Assembly (NCBI GenBank): GCA_963785245.1
Contig: CAWAUO010000001.1
Span: forward strand, 124,001 to 188,000
Length of the DNA stretch: 64,000 bases
Origin: JAHEEL01 sp963785245
Lineage (GTDB): Bacteria; Actinomycetota; Acidimicrobiia; Spongiisociales; UBA5794
Direction of reading: 5' to 3'
Part shown: one piece after another, positions 34,260 through 43,743 of the stretch
How positions within the stretch are numbered: the first letter of the stretch is position 1
How the letters are laid out: every line of letters begins with the position of its first letter
Translations under genes and position numbers: made by a program
Notes under the pieces: generated by a model
The model's input: only the letters and a program-made list of their open reading frames with translations
What the model was told of the DNA's origin: nothing
Databases searched by the model: none

Positions 34260-34961
34260 GTGTCGAAAGTGCGCACCACCATTGTCGTCTCGCTCGCCGT
34301 CACGCTGACCCTCGGCCTGACCGCTTGTGGCGAATCCGGACCGCTTGAGGGTGTCGGCCAACGGTCGGCAGCCTGGGTCACCGCCGCGACAATTCCAACG
34401 ACGACCTCCCCTCCGGTGGTCGTCGAGGTCGGCGACGAAGGTCTCGTCGGTGCGAGCGCCATCCTATGGGTGAACGACGACATTGGACCGACCGACCCGC
34501 CAGATGACCCTCAGGCGATGATCTCGACCGTCTGGAACCGGCAACTGGGCAGCCGTTTCGTGCAGGCCAGCCGCGCCGAGATCGCTTCTGCGCTCCCGAC
34601 GATGAGGTTCCCCGAGGCGGTGCCGGAGGATGTGCGTTGGGTGACGAGCCAACTGGTGTTCGATCCCGCGACCGGTCTTCTCGACGACAACACATCGGCA
34701 GCCTTCGGACTCTGGGTTGTTGAACCGTACACGGCGGAGAGCGGCAGGCTTGGAGTCCTTCGCGTTGGAGGCGCACCCGATGGTGTCGGTGGAGCGAAGA
34801 GCGACATTGTCCCGATCATCGTGCCGGACGGTCTGAGCCTCGGGTGGACCGAAGCGGGGCTCCGGTACGAGCTGTTCTGCCAGGCCTCGGTTACCGACGC
34901 GGTCTGCAACGCCATCTCGGAGCGATTCGTGCCGCTCAGCGATTTGTTGCTCTCACGATGA
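34260..34961 (+). CDS. Putative lipoprotein, first of a coupled trio
   Basis: A 233-aa protein with a signal peptide and lipobox (LGLTACGES, cleavage before Cys at ~23). A Thr/Pro-rich linker leads to a ~180-residue globular domain (ILWVNDDIGPTDPPDDPQAM, VVEPYTAESGRLGVLRVGG). No family is recognised. The start is GTG 34260, 7 nt after CACACT. The stop overlaps the next start (ATGA), and that gene overlaps the third in the same way, so three lipoproteins are made from one mRNA. Confidence 0.7.
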   Translation: MSKVRTTIVVSLAVTLTLGLTACGESGPLEGVGQRSAAWVTAATIPTTTSPPVVVEVGDEGLVGASAILWVNDDIGPTDPPDDPQAMISTVWNRQLGSRFVQASRAEIASALPTMRFPEAVPEDVRWVTSQLVFDPATGLLDDNTSAAFGLWVVEPYTAESGRLGVLRVGGAPDGVGGAKSDIVPIIVPDGLSLGWTEAGLRYELFCQASVTDAVCNAISERFVPLSDLLLSR

Positions 34962-35512
34962 CACGTATCGCTCTCATCAGCGCCGGGTTGCTCCTCGTCG
35001 GCGCCTGCGTCGGCACCGAACCGACGATCGACGAGTATGCGCCGGTCCTCGAGGAACGGGCCGATGCCTACGCCGACGAGGTCGACACGGTCGCCGAGCA
35101 GACCGCAGCGGACCTCAACTCGTCGGTGAATCGGCTCCAGGACGATCTGCAAGGCGACGCACTCCTCGAGGCGGCTGTCGCCGAGACCGCGGCATTGTCT
35201 TCGGTGCTGTTCGCCGGCATCGGCGACGCCCTTGACCGCTATGTCCGGAACCTCGACGAGATGGCGACTCCGGCTTCTGTCGAGGACGAACACCGTTCGT
35301 ACATCACGGCCCTGGAGGCCTCACGCTCGGGCATTGCCCCTCTCCTCGCGGCGCTCGGGTCGGCGACATCATTCGAGGAGATCGACCAGGCAATCGCCTC
35401 GTCCGGCTTCTCGGATGCGCAGCCACGGGTCGAAGCGGCATGCACCACCTTGGAGCGTGCGGTCGAGTCTCGCGGGCCGAACGTCAACCTGCGATGTGTG
35501 GAGACCCGATGA
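34958..35512 (+). CDS. Putative lipoprotein, second of a coupled trio
   Basis: A 184-aa protein. The signal peptide MTRIALISAGLLLVGACVG has a lipobox at VGAC. The mature part is almost entirely helical and acidic (EERADAYADEVDTVAEQTAA, ALDRYVRNLDEMATPASVED), suggesting a coiled or four-helix extracytoplasmic domain, with two Cys near the C-terminus (EAACTTLE, NLRCVETR) that may pair. No family is recognised. Confidence 0.7.
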   Translation: MTRIALISAGLLLVGACVGTEPTIDEYAPVLEERADAYADEVDTVAEQTAADLNSSVNRLQDDLQGDALLEAAVAETAALSSVLFAGIGDALDRYVRNLDEMATPASVEDEHRSYITALEASRSGIAPLLAALGSATSFEEIDQAIASSGFSDAQPRVEAACTTLERAVESRGPNVNLRCVETR

Positions 35513-35935
35513 TGCGCTCCCGAACCAAGGCTGTGCGCCCTCGCCCGCTCGATGCGCTTCTCGTCGGCGCTGTCGTGTTCCTGACCGCCTGTACGTCGAC
35601 GGGGGATGCGACGACCACGACGACCGAGGCGGATGGTTGCGCCGATGTCGTGGATGCGACGGTGGAGCGATCCGGCGATCTGTTCGTCGTGACGGCGACC
35701 GTGCGAAGCGCCGACACCGGATGGGATCGGTACGCCGACGAGTGGCACGTCCGGATGCCGGACGGCGAGGTGCTCGGCACGCGGGTTCTCGCCCATCCGC
35801 ACGTCAACGAGCAACCATTCACCCGGTCCCTCACCGATGTCGAGATACCGGCGGCGGCTTCATCGGTTGAGATTGCCGGCTCGCGACTCAGTGGTCGGCT
35901 ACTGCGGGATCACTGCCACCGTTCCCGTCCCCTGA
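35509..35935 (+). CDS. Putative lipoprotein, third of a coupled trio (apparent frameshift near 35878)
   Basis: The signal peptide and lipobox (VFLTACTSTGD) are followed by a Thr stretch and an immunoglobulin-like beta domain: DVVDATVERSGDLFVVTATV, SADTGWDRYADEWHVRMPDG, RVLAHPHVNEQPFTRSL. The starting frame runs on to 36069 across the opposite gene with a basic, unstructured tail. Skipping one base near 35878 instead gives ARDSVVGYCGITATVPVP and a stop at 35935, a natural end for this beta domain. The joined product is 141 aa. Start overlap with the previous gene is ATGA. Confidence 0.7.
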
Positions 35936-36442
35936 CCGAGGATCGGGTTGGTTCGAGGAAGTGTGTCTTTCTGCGCCGTCGGCCCGCGGCGGCGACGGCA
36001 CCACCAGCACCGTACGTCCTGATTCGAGCATCACGCGTGCGGAGATGCTCTCCCATGCGTCCCGATTGAAGATCGGTCGGGTCGCGCCCAGGACGACAAC
36101 ATCGGCGTCGAGATCGTCGGCCGCCCGAGCGATCCCGGTGGCTGCATCGTCTCCCTCGACGAAGCGCACGTCGGACGCGATTCGGGCAGACTCGAGTGCG
36201 ATCCTGACGGGTTCCACCGTCTTGCGGCCGCGCTCGTCGAGATAGCGGGCCACGGCCTCTTCGCGCCCCTCGTCGGACGCGAGGGGACGGCCGTCGGATG
36301 CGTGGAGGTCCTCGAGAAAGGCGCGGGGAACCTCGATCACGGTGATGAGTGTGACGCGGCCGTTCTGACCCATGAGGTGGCGAGTGAACTCGACGACCGG
36401 CTCCGGGCTGAGAACGCCCGATGTCGCAATGAGCACGTGCAT
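35888..36442 (-). CDS. Universal stress protein (UspA) family
   Basis: A 184-aa protein with one Usp domain: HVLIATSGVLSPEPVVEF at the start, LDADVVVLGATRPIFNR and ARVMLESGRTVLVVPSP near the end. The nucleotide-binding G-x2-G-x9-G pattern is not complete, so ATP binding is doubtful. ATG 36442 has TAGGAT exactly 6 nt upstream (leaderless). Its 3' end overlaps the convergent lipoprotein gene. Confidence 0.8.
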   Translation of the reverse strand: MHVLIATSGVLSPEPVVEFTRHLMGQNGRVTLITVIEVPRAFLEDLHASDGRPLASDEGREEAVARYLDERGRKTVEPVRIALESARIASDVRFVEGDDAATGIARAADDLDADVVVLGATRPIFNRDAWESISARVMLESGRTVLVVPSPPRADGAERHTSSNQPDPRSGDGNGGSDPAVADH

Positions 36443-36488
36443 GGAGCCATCCTAGGGTGCAGACACGCACGACGACGCGGGAGGAACA

Positions 36489-36992
36489 ATGGATGCGGCC
36501 ACACTGAACGCGGTGACCTGGTCAATACCCAACGCCCTGTGCCTGATCGGTTCCCGCGACGGCGACGAGTGGAATGGCATGACGCAATCGTGGGTCACGC
36601 AGGTGTCGATGGAACCGGTACTGATCGCAATCTCCGTTGATCACAAGGCCGTAACCAACCGGCTCATTCGGGATGGCGGCTCGTTCTCCGTGAATCTGTG
36701 GAACCGAAACGACACCCGGATCTTCCGCACGTTCTCGAAGCCAGCCGATCGCGAAGGACAGAACCTCAACGGCCGGCCCGTTCGCGAAGGCACGACGGGG
36801 GTACCGATCTTCGAGGAGGCAGTGGCCTGGCTCGAGTGCAGCGTCACCCAGGTGATCGATGTCGGCACCCATGACCTGATCCTCGGAGAAGTTGTCGATG
36901 CTGGCTTCGCTGAAGGCGGTCGGGAGGCCGCGGTCGCGAGGATGGAGGACACCCGGATGAAGTACGGTGGCGTCCGGCGAGGCGGACACTGA
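36489..36992 (+). CDS. Flavin reductase-like FMN-binding protein
   Basis: A 167-aa split-barrel flavoprotein: NGMTQSWVTQVSMEPVLIAI and SVDHKAVTNRLIRDGGSFSV are the FMN-binding and dimer regions, and TRIFRTFSKPADREG follows. Members reduce flavin with NAD(P)H or act as small oxidoreductases. GGGAGGAA lies 2-3 nt before ATG 36489. It is followed by an SDR gene with a 12-nt gap, so the two may be one operon. Confidence 0.85.
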   Translation: MDAATLNAVTWSIPNALCLIGSRDGDEWNGMTQSWVTQVSMEPVLIAISVDHKAVTNRLIRDGGSFSVNLWNRNDTRIFRTFSKPADREGQNLNGRPVREGTTGVPIFEEAVAWLECSVTQVIDVGTHDLILGEVVDAGFAEGGREAAVARMEDTRMKYGGVRRGGH

Positions 36993-37003
36993 ACGGAGAA
37001 AAC

Positions 37004-37771
37004 ATGGAGATCCGATTCGACGGGAAAGTAGCGCTGGTGACCGGTGCCAGTCGGGGGATCGGCGAGGCCATCGCCGCCGAGTTCCTCGCGTCGGGCGCAT
37101 TGGGTGTGGCGGTCACGTCCCGACGTGCCGAGAACCTTGACGCGGTCGTCGCGAGGCTCGGAGAACCGGATCGCCTCCTTGCCTTCGTGGCGCGGGCTGA
37201 CGATGACGATGCCGCCGCTGCAGCGGTCGCCGCGGTTGTCGATCGCTTCGGCTCGTGCGACATCCTCGTCAACAACGCCGGAACGAATCCTTCCGTCGGA
37301 CCCCTGGTGGATGTCAATCTGGGTGCGGTCGACAAGACATGGGCGGTGAATCAGCGGGCGCCGCTGGTGTGGAGTCGAGAAGCATGGCGCCAATCAATCC
37401 GCGACACGGGAGGATCCATCATCAACGTGGCCTCGGTTGGAGGGCTTCAGCCCGGATTGGCACTCGGCGCCTACAACGTGTCGAAGGCTGCGCTCATCCA
37501 CCTCACCCGCCAACTCGCATTCGAAATGGCACCCGGCGTGCGGGTGAACGCCGTGGCACCGTCGGTTGTCCGCACGAAGCTGTCGGCGCTCCTGTGGGAC
37601 GGCATTGAGGAGCACACCGCATCGCTGCATCCCCTGAAGCGGATCGGCGAGCCAGAGGACGTGGCAGCCGCTGTGGCGTTCCTGGCGTCAGACCAGGCTT
37701 CGTGGATCACCGGCGTAGCGCTCCCGATCGATGGCGGAGTTACGGGTGCGAGTCCAGTTCCAGGGATGTGA
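37004..37771 (+). CDS. Short-chain dehydrogenase/reductase
   Basis: A 255-aa classical SDR: cofactor motif VTGASRGIGEAIAAE, VNNAGTNPSVGP, catalytic Ser in NVASVGGLQPGLA, YNVSKAALIHLTRQ (Tyr and Lys), and the C-terminal VALPIDGG. An Arg pair in TSRRAEN after the second strand suggests NADP preference. Substrate unknown. The 3' end overlaps the convergent DUF4032 gene by 32 nt. Confidence 0.88.
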   Translation: MEIRFDGKVALVTGASRGIGEAIAAEFLASGALGVAVTSRRAENLDAVVARLGEPDRLLAFVARADDDDAAAAAVAAVVDRFGSCDILVNNAGTNPSVGPLVDVNLGAVDKTWAVNQRAPLVWSREAWRQSIRDTGGSIINVASVGGLQPGLALGAYNVSKAALIHLTRQLAFEMAPGVRVNAVAPSVVRTKLSALLWDGIEEHTASLHPLKRIGEPEDVAAAVAFLASDQASWITGVALPIDGGVTGASPVPGM

Positions 37772-38974
37772 CGGCGGGATCGAAGCCGGGCATGCCTGCC
37801 TCGATCCATTCCTCGAATGCGAGCCTGCTGTCTACGTCCCGTCCGCGATCGGCTGCGATCGCGAACCGGAAATTCAAGTAGTCGCAGAACCCCTGGATTG
37901 GATCTGTCTCCGGTCTCAGCTCTGCGATACGGAGGGTGAACGGCTCGAAACGGTTCATGCGCCAGTTCATGGCTGATACCGTCCTCGCGGTCGGCGAATC
38001 CGGGTCGTAGGGCTGGCCGTGCTTCGCTCGGTGATAGCGCATGTCGCTCAGGATCTGACGCGCCTGGTTGTCGGCGGCGTGGATGCCGGTGAGTTCCCTC
38101 AGCCGCTGGGTATGGAACGTTCGGCTTCCCACGCTGACCTCGATGCGGACACGGTGCGAGTCGCCTTGGGGGGTCACATCGACATCGGCGACCGAGAAGC
38201 CGAGAGCGTTGAGCCGCGCACCCGCTCGCGAATTCGATAGCGTTCGCCCTCGCCGATCAGGAGATCGGTGGTGAGTTCGTTCCAGAGCGCTGCGTAGCGT
38301 TCGGTGATGTCGAATCCAATCTCGAGGTCGGCGGCGTCGAGGTCGTACCCCTGCGATACAGCGATGTCCGACATGTCTCCGGCCAGGTTCACCTGCATGA
38401 TCTCGAGATCCTCTTCCCGCTGGCCGGTGCTCAACTCGTCGTAGAGGCGCGAGGTCTCCGCGTCGACCATGACCGCTTCGATCGTCGCGGCGTCATACCG
38501 ATAGAGCACATTTGAGAGCGAACAGTCGCCCCAGAAGCAGCCGGCAAGATGCAGTTCGACCAAGAGGCCGGCGAACGCGTCGAGCAACTGAACCCTTCGG
38601 CTCCCGAAGCCACCCCCGGAGACCAACTCACGGTAGGGGAAGGCGTAGTCCACGAATCGTGTGATGATCGCTGCCGAGTACTCGTCGTGCGGATTGGCCC
38701 AGGGACGGATGACCGAGCCAGCGGGGATCGCCGATCGCGCGGTCCGCTTCGCGAGCTTCTTGAGCGTCTTGAATTCGTGCTTGGCCAGCCGAACGGGAAG
38801 CTCCTTGATCGCGTAGACGCCCTCGGGGTACACGACGAAGATCACCGGGTGTCGGTGGATGCCGGTCGGCATCTCCACGACGTGCGGATCGTCCCATTCC
38901 ACGATCGGGAGGTCCCACGGGAGGTCGAGAAAGTCAGGGTTGCCCGGCCGGATGTGAAGTTCGGGAACTGCCAT
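37740..38974 (-). CDS. DUF4032 family protein, kinase-fold-like (apparent frameshift near 38215)
   Basis: The N-terminal part (VPELHIRPGNPDFLDLPWDL, HPVIFVVYPEGVYAIKELP, FWGDCSLSNVLYRYDAATIE, AVMVDAETSRLYDEL) resembles a protein-kinase-like fold, with a Lys after VYAIKE and a GDCSLSNVL loop. This frame stops at 38174. One missing base near 38215 would join it to the downstream frame, which reads RLNALGFSVADVDVTPQGDS and RLRELTGIHAADNQARQILS to a stop at 37740, the usual DUF4032 C-terminal domain. The joined product is 411 aa. ATG 38974 has TATCGT 6 nt upstream (leaderless). Confidence 0.8.
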
Positions 38975-38980
38975 GTGGAG

Positions 38981-39002
38981 ACGATAGAGCCACTAGTACC
39001 GT
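38981..39002. promoter_or_regulatory. Back-to-back leaderless -10 elements
   Basis: Minus-strand TATCGT (38981-38986) lies 6 nt before the DUF4032 ATG, and plus-strand TACCGT (38997-39002) lies 7 nt before the DUF971 ATG. The two start codons are only 35 bp apart, so the two polymerases would compete. Confidence 0.5.
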
Positions 39003-39009
39003 TCTGGGA

Positions 39010-39300
39010 ATGGAGCACGCACCCGAACGCATCACTGTCGACCCCGACCACCTCACGATCGAGTGGAGCGATGGAGTGACCACCGCGCTGTCGGGTGGGA
39101 GACTGCGGGCTGCGTGTCCCTGCGCCGACTGCCGCGAGCGTCGCGTCGCCGCTGCCTCGCCGATTCTCCTCGGCTCCCAATCGACCATCGACGACGCCCA
39201 CCTCGTCGGCGGCTACGCCATCCGATTCACCTTCGCCGACGGCCACGTCGACGGGATCTACCCGTACGGCCAATTGCGGCATTTGGGCGAGGACGAATGA
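39010..39300 (+). CDS. DUF971 family protein
   Basis: A 96-aa protein with the DUF971 pattern: LTIEWSDGVTTALSGGRLRA, CPCADCRERR (a CxC-x2-C metal-binding candidate), and FADGHVDGIYPYGQLRHL. DUF971 domains occur at the N-terminus of gamma-butyrobetaine hydroxylases and alone near Mrp/ApbC Fe-S carriers; neither is close by here. ATG 39010 follows TACCGT by 7 nt. A heptanucleotide array starts at the last base of its stop codon. Confidence 0.85.
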   Translation: MEHAPERITVDPDHLTIEWSDGVTTALSGGRLRAACPCADCRERRVAAASPILLGSQSTIDDAHLVGGYAIRFTFADGHVDGIYPYGQLRHLGEDE

Positions 39301-39320
39301 GTCGCCAGTCGCCAGTCGCC
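39300..39320. repeat. Heptanucleotide tandem repeat (locus C)
   Basis: Three exact AGTCGCC units starting at the final A of the DUF971 stop codon. They lie in the 87-bp gap between DUF971 and the convergent lhr gene. A separate 8-bp repeat (CTACTCCG, about 2.5 copies at 39368-39390) overlaps the lhr stop. Confidence 0.8.
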
Positions 39321-39387
39321 CGACCGAACGTGCCGAGCGATCTTGCTCCGTGCCGATGAGGTGAGCTGCTACTCCGCTACTCCGCTA

Positions 39388-42300
39388 CTACTCCCGAAAC
39401 GTCAGACCGCGATAGCCGACGGAGAATCCTGCGGCGACCATGGCTTCGCGGTGGGGAGAGTCGGGGGCGGGGAACGTATTGATGCGTTCCACGGTCCAGT
39501 GTCTGAACCGGGGGGCGACCAGCGCCAGGCTGCGGGCAACGAGCGATGAGTCATCCGTGTAGGCGGAGACCGAACGGCCGCTGCGATCGACGAAAGCGAC
39601 GAGCGCACCGTCGTCGATGACCACGTAGGCGCCACCTCGCCTGGCCGCCTTGGCCGTGGGGTGCTCGGGCCATGCGATTCCGGCTCCGTAGGCGTTGGCA
39701 GGGTCGGAGGCGGCGAGGACGATCAGTCCGCCGGGTTCTCGTGAACGGAGGCGATCGACAGCGCCCGGCAGTCCGAACTGGGAGCCTCCGAGCCCTTCAA
39801 CGAAGTAACCCCGTCGAGCGGTTCCGACCGCCTCGAGGGCCGCAAGCACGGGATAGAGGCCGGCGTACCCCCCGGGGATTCCTTCGGCCAGGACGGTGTC
39901 TCGGCCAACGATGCCGTTCCGCTCGAGCAGGGTCTCTGCCATAGCAGCGGCCGACGCCTCGGCGGTCGCCGGTGTGGTGAGCAGATCAGCCACGGAAGAC
40001 CAGCGGCCGACACCCGACGGTGGGTTGGCGGAGGACAACACCGGTCTGCCCCTCCGGCGGTCAGGGACGCCACCGAGAACGAACGCCCTCACGGGTGCCA
40101 GCGTGTCGTTCGTCACTTCTCCGGCCCACACGAGATCCCACAGTGCGGTGAGCGTGCCGGCGGGGTTCCCTCCGCCGGCAGCGGCATAGAGTTCCGAGAA
40201 GAAGGAAGCGCCAGCCGCCAGACGGTCCCTGATCGCGTCGTGGAGTGGGCCCTCCGGACCGTCTGCAGTCGCATCCCAGTGGAGGACCGGGACCGAGGAG
40301 CGCGGATAGAGGGCAAGCGCCCCGTTGCGATCTCCGATCCGCCCTCTCCCGATCCACACGGCCTCGCCGGTAGCCAGCAGGTCATCTAGTCCGTGTGTCA
40401 CGCCGCGGTCCGCGAAGACGTCGTCCTCGAGCGTCGAGGCGATCAGGCGGGCGCCGGCGAGTCGTTGCACCACCGTCATCGGTTCGACCGCTCTCGGAGC
40501 GTTCGGAGCTACTTCCTGCCATCGGGGGAGGAAGCGGGCGAGGTCGCGGGCGTCGACCGCTTCAACCTCGGATCGGAGCTTGGCGAGGCTTGCTCGCCGG
40601 ACGCGGCGCAGTACGTTCGTGTCGATCCACTCTTCCTCTGTGCCACCGGGGAGGTAGCCCCCGGGTGCAACACGGCCTGCTGTCTCCAGGCGTGTGAGAA
40701 TCTCAAGGATGACTGCCGGGGGGAGTCCGAGCACGTGCGCGGCGTCGTTGATGGTGAATGGACCGTGGGTGCGGGCGTACCGTCCCACGACATCGCCGGT
40801 GGGGTCATCGACCGATTCGAGGAGGCTCGGGGGCGTCCCCGGCGGAGGCTCGATCCCGAGGGCGTCGCGGAGGCGGGATAGATCCTCGACTGCGGCATAT
40901 CGGCGATTGCTGATGTCGCCGACCTCAACGATCTGTGCCCTATCCGTCAATGCCGAGAGATGCCCATCGAGGAGTTCAGGATCGAGAACGCGCTGGCGGA
41001 GGGCGTCGGTGTCGAGGGGGCCGAGGTGGAGCAGCAAATCGTGAACAGCATCGGCTGACCGAGCAGCGCGATCCTCCGAAAGACGTTGGAGATCCCGCTC
41101 CACCTCGTCCATGGCATCGCCGTCGAGGAGATCCCGGAACTCCGGTTCGCCGAGAAGGTCGGCAAGAAGCGATCGGTCGAGTGAGAGTGCAGCGGCGCGA
41201 CGCTCGGCCACTGGTGCGTCGTAGTCGTACATGAACGAGGCGATGAAGTCGAAGGTGAGTGATGACGCGAAAGGACTCGCTGCCGGCAGATCGAGTTCCA
41301 CGACGCTCATCCTGCGTTGAGCGATGTCGGTCAGGACTTCCTTGAGCGCAGGCACATCGAAGTGGTCTTGCAGGATCTCCCGGTAGGTCTCAAGCACGAT
41401 CGGGAACGAACCGTGTCCTTGGGCGACCTCGAGCAGATTGGCGGCCTTGCGCCGCTGGAGCCAAAGGGGTGTGCGTGATCCGGGCCGTCGACGCGGGAGG
41501 AGAAGGGCGCGAGCGGCCGCCTCGCGAAACGTTGCGGCGAACAAGGCAGAGTCGGCAACTTCCGAGAGCAGGACCGAGTCGAGGTCCTCTGCGTCGAGCA
41601 ACAGGTGGCTGGTCGAGGGAGGTTCGTCTGCGTCGGGAAACCGGAACAGGATGCCGTCGTCAGCCCAGATCACGTCGAGGTCGGTGTGACGAGCTTCGCG
41701 ATACCGCTGGCGTGCGGCGAGGGCCCACGGCGCGTGAACGCGGGCGCCGAACGGGCTGAGCACGGCCACTCGCCAGTCGCCGATCTCATCCCGGAACCGT
41801 TCAACAACGATCGTCCGGTCTGATGGCACGGTACCGGTCGCATCCTGTTCGTCACCGATGAAGGCGGCGAGGTTCTGGGCTGCCAGGGGATCGAGGTGAT
41901 ACTCGGATTGGAGGACCGCCGTCGCCGCTGCTCGGTCGAGACCGCTGATACGGCGGGTGAATGCGCCGATGGCGCGGCCCAGTTCGAGGGGCCGTCCGAC
42001 CATATCTCCATGCCAGAACGGCATCTTGCCTGCGCCGATTCCGGGCGCCGGTGTGACCACCACCCGATCCTGGGTGATCTCGTCGACCCGCCAGGTCGAC
42101 GACCCGAGGACGATCCGATCGCCGACCCGACTCTCGAAGACCATCTCTTCATCGAGTTCGCCTACCCGGGCCCCGTCGGGGAGTGTGACGCGATAGAGGC
42201 CGCGGTCGGGGATCGTGCCGGGGTTGGTGACCGCAAGGATGCGGGAATTGCTTCGGCCGGAGATAGTCTCGTCAACGCGATCCCACACGATCCGTGGTCT

Positions 42301-43743
42301 CAGCTCCGCGAACTCGTCTGAGGGGTATCGACCGGCGAGCATGTCGAGGACCGACTCGAATACGGGTCGACTGAGCTCGCGATACGGAGCCGCGCCGCGG
42401 ACGAGGTCGAAGAGGTCGTCGATACCGATCGTTTCGTCCGCAGCAATGGCGACGATCTGTTGTGCGAGTACGTCCAACGGACTTTGGGGAACATGCGTCG
42501 ACTCGATGGCCCCTTCATACATTCGCTCGACGACAACGGTGGCTTCGAGCAGGTCGCCCCGGTGCTTGGGGAACACCTTCGCGACACTTGTTGCGCCTAC
42601 CTGATGTCCGGCTCTGCCGATCCGCTGCAGACCGCTTGCCACCGATGGCGGAGCCTCGACAAGCACCACGAGATCAACGGCTGCCATGTCGATACCGAGT
42701 TCGAGCGTCGACGTCGCAACCACACCGCGGAGGTCGCCGTCCTTGAGGCGCCGCTCGATCTCAGTCCGTTGCTCCCTGGACACCGACCCGTGGTGGCTGC
42801 GAACCACCTCTTCTCCAGCGAGCCGGTTCAGCTCCCCGGCCAGGCGTTCGGAGAGTCCCCGCGAGTTGACGAAGAAGATGGTCGACTGATGCTGCATCAA
42901 GAGTTCGTGCAGTCGCGGATATACCGCGGGCCAGATCGAGCGAGCGGGTCGTTCCTCGCCCGCAGCGGGAGGGGAGACCTCCGGCCTGGTCAAATCGGGG
43001 ACGGGCACGATGATCTCGAGATCGAGACGCTTGTCCCGCGGCGCGTCGACAATCGTCACCGGACGAGGCGACCATCTTCCGTCGCGAACCGTCCCTCCTG
43101 CGAGGAACTCGCCGATGGTCTCGAGCGGCCGCTGGGTAGCCGACAGGCCGATTCGCTGAGGCGGCTGCCGGGCGATCGCCTCAAGTCGCTCGAGCGAGAG
43201 CGACAGGTGCGAGCCTCGCTTCGTGCCGGCGAGCGAGTGGACCTCGTCGACGATCACGGTGCGCACGGCGGCAAGAGCGGACCGCATCTGGGACGTGAGC
43301 ATCAGGTAGAGGCTCTCGGGCGTCGTAATCAAGATGTCGGGCGGTGTGCGCAGCATCGCACGGCGCACCGGCTGCGGTGTGTCGCCGGTGCGCATCGCGG
43401 CGGCAACGGGGGAGAGCGGTGTCCCGAGGCGTTCCGCTTCGGCCTGGATGCCGGCGAGCGGCAAGCGGAGGTTCCTCTCGATGTCGTAGGCGAGCGCCTT
43501 CATGGGAGAGATGTAGAGGACGCGACAGCGGGCGGAGGGGTCCGGTGCCGGCTCGTTTGCGAGCTGATCGACCGACCACAGGAACGCGGCGAGCGTCTTG
43601 CCGGAACCCGTCGGGGCGTGAATGAGCGTATGTGATCCGGACTCGATCGCATCCCATCCGTGCGTCTGTGCATCGGTGGCGGTCCTGAATGAATCGGCGA
43701 ACCAACGGCGGGTGGGTTCGGAGAAGCGTTCAGCCGAGAACAT
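39388..43743 (-). CDS. lhr: Lhr-type ATP-dependent DNA helicase, long form
   Basis: A 1451-aa superfamily 2 helicase, the full-length Lhr seen in actinobacteria. Motifs: Q-like region AQTHGWDAIESGSHTLI, Walker A HAPTGSGKTLAAFLW (about residue 43), Walker B VIVDEVHSLAG, motif III LSATQRPL, motif V/VI SHHGSVSREQRTEIE and QRIGRAGHQVG. Winged-helix and Lhr-core domains follow, and the long C-terminal Lhr-CTD is intact. It translocates 3'-5' and is linked to repair of crosslinks and alkylation. ATG 43743 has TAGCCT 6 nt upstream (leaderless). No LexA box is visible. Confidence 0.93.
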   Translation of the reverse strand: MFSAERFSEPTRRWFADSFRTATDAQTHGWDAIESGSHTLIHAPTGSGKTLAAFLWSVDQLANEPAPDPSARCRVLYISPMKALAYDIERNLRLPLAGIQAEAERLGTPLSPVAAAMRTGDTPQPVRRAMLRTPPDILITTPESLYLMLTSQMRSALAAVRTVIVDEVHSLAGTKRGSHLSLSLERLEAIARQPPQRIGLSATQRPLETIGEFLAGGTVRDGRWSPRPVTIVDAPRDKRLDLEIIVPVPDLTRPEVSPPAAGEERPARSIWPAVYPRLHELLMQHQSTIFFVNSRGLSERLAGELNRLAGEEVVRSHHGSVSREQRTEIERRLKDGDLRGVVATSTLELGIDMAAVDLVVLVEAPPSVASGLQRIGRAGHQVGATSVAKVFPKHRGDLLEATVVVERMYEGAIESTHVPQSPLDVLAQQIVAIAADETIGIDDLFDLVRGAAPYRELSRPVFESVLDMLAGRYPSDEFAELRPRIVWDRVDETISGRSNSRILAVTNPGTIPDRGLYRVTLPDGARVGELDEEMVFESRVGDRIVLGSSTWRVDEITQDRVVVTPAPGIGAGKMPFWHGDMVGRPLELGRAIGAFTRRISGLDRAAATAVLQSEYHLDPLAAQNLAAFIGDEQDATGTVPSDRTIVVERFRDEIGDWRVAVLSPFGARVHAPWALAARQRYREARHTDLDVIWADDGILFRFPDADEPPSTSHLLLDAEDLDSVLLSEVADSALFAATFREAAARALLLPRRRPGSRTPLWLQRRKAANLLEVAQGHGSFPIVLETYREILQDHFDVPALKEVLTDIAQRRMSVVELDLPAASPFASSLTFDFIASFMYDYDAPVAERRAAALSLDRSLLADLLGEPEFRDLLDGDAMDEVERDLQRLSEDRAARSADAVHDLLLHLGPLDTDALRQRVLDPELLDGHLSALTDRAQIVEVGDISNRRYAAVEDLSRLRDALGIEPPPGTPPSLLESVDDPTGDVVGRYARTHGPFTINDAAHVLGLPPAVILEILTRLETAGRVAPGGYLPGGTEEEWIDTNVLRRVRRASLAKLRSEVEAVDARDLARFLPRWQEVAPNAPRAVEPMTVVQRLAGARLIASTLEDDVFADRGVTHGLDDLLATGEAVWIGRGRIGDRNGALALYPRSSVPVLHWDATADGPEGPLHDAIRDRLAAGASFFSELYAAAGGGNPAGTLTALWDLVWAGEVTNDTLAPVRAFVLGGVPDRRRGRPVLSSANPPSGVGRWSSVADLLTTPATAEASAAAMAETLLERNGIVGRDTVLAEGIPGGYAGLYPVLAALEAVGTARRGYFVEGLGGSQFGLPGAVDRLRSREPGGLIVLAASDPANAYGAGIAWPEHPTAKAARRGGAYVVIDDGALVAFVDRSGRSVSAYTDDSSLVARSLALVAPRFRHWTVERINTFPAPDSPHREAMVAAGFSVGYRGLTFRE

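Noticed and set aside
42460..43635. 391-aa plus-strand ORF opposite lhr
   Set aside because: Lies entirely opposite the helicase motifs; no protein pattern.
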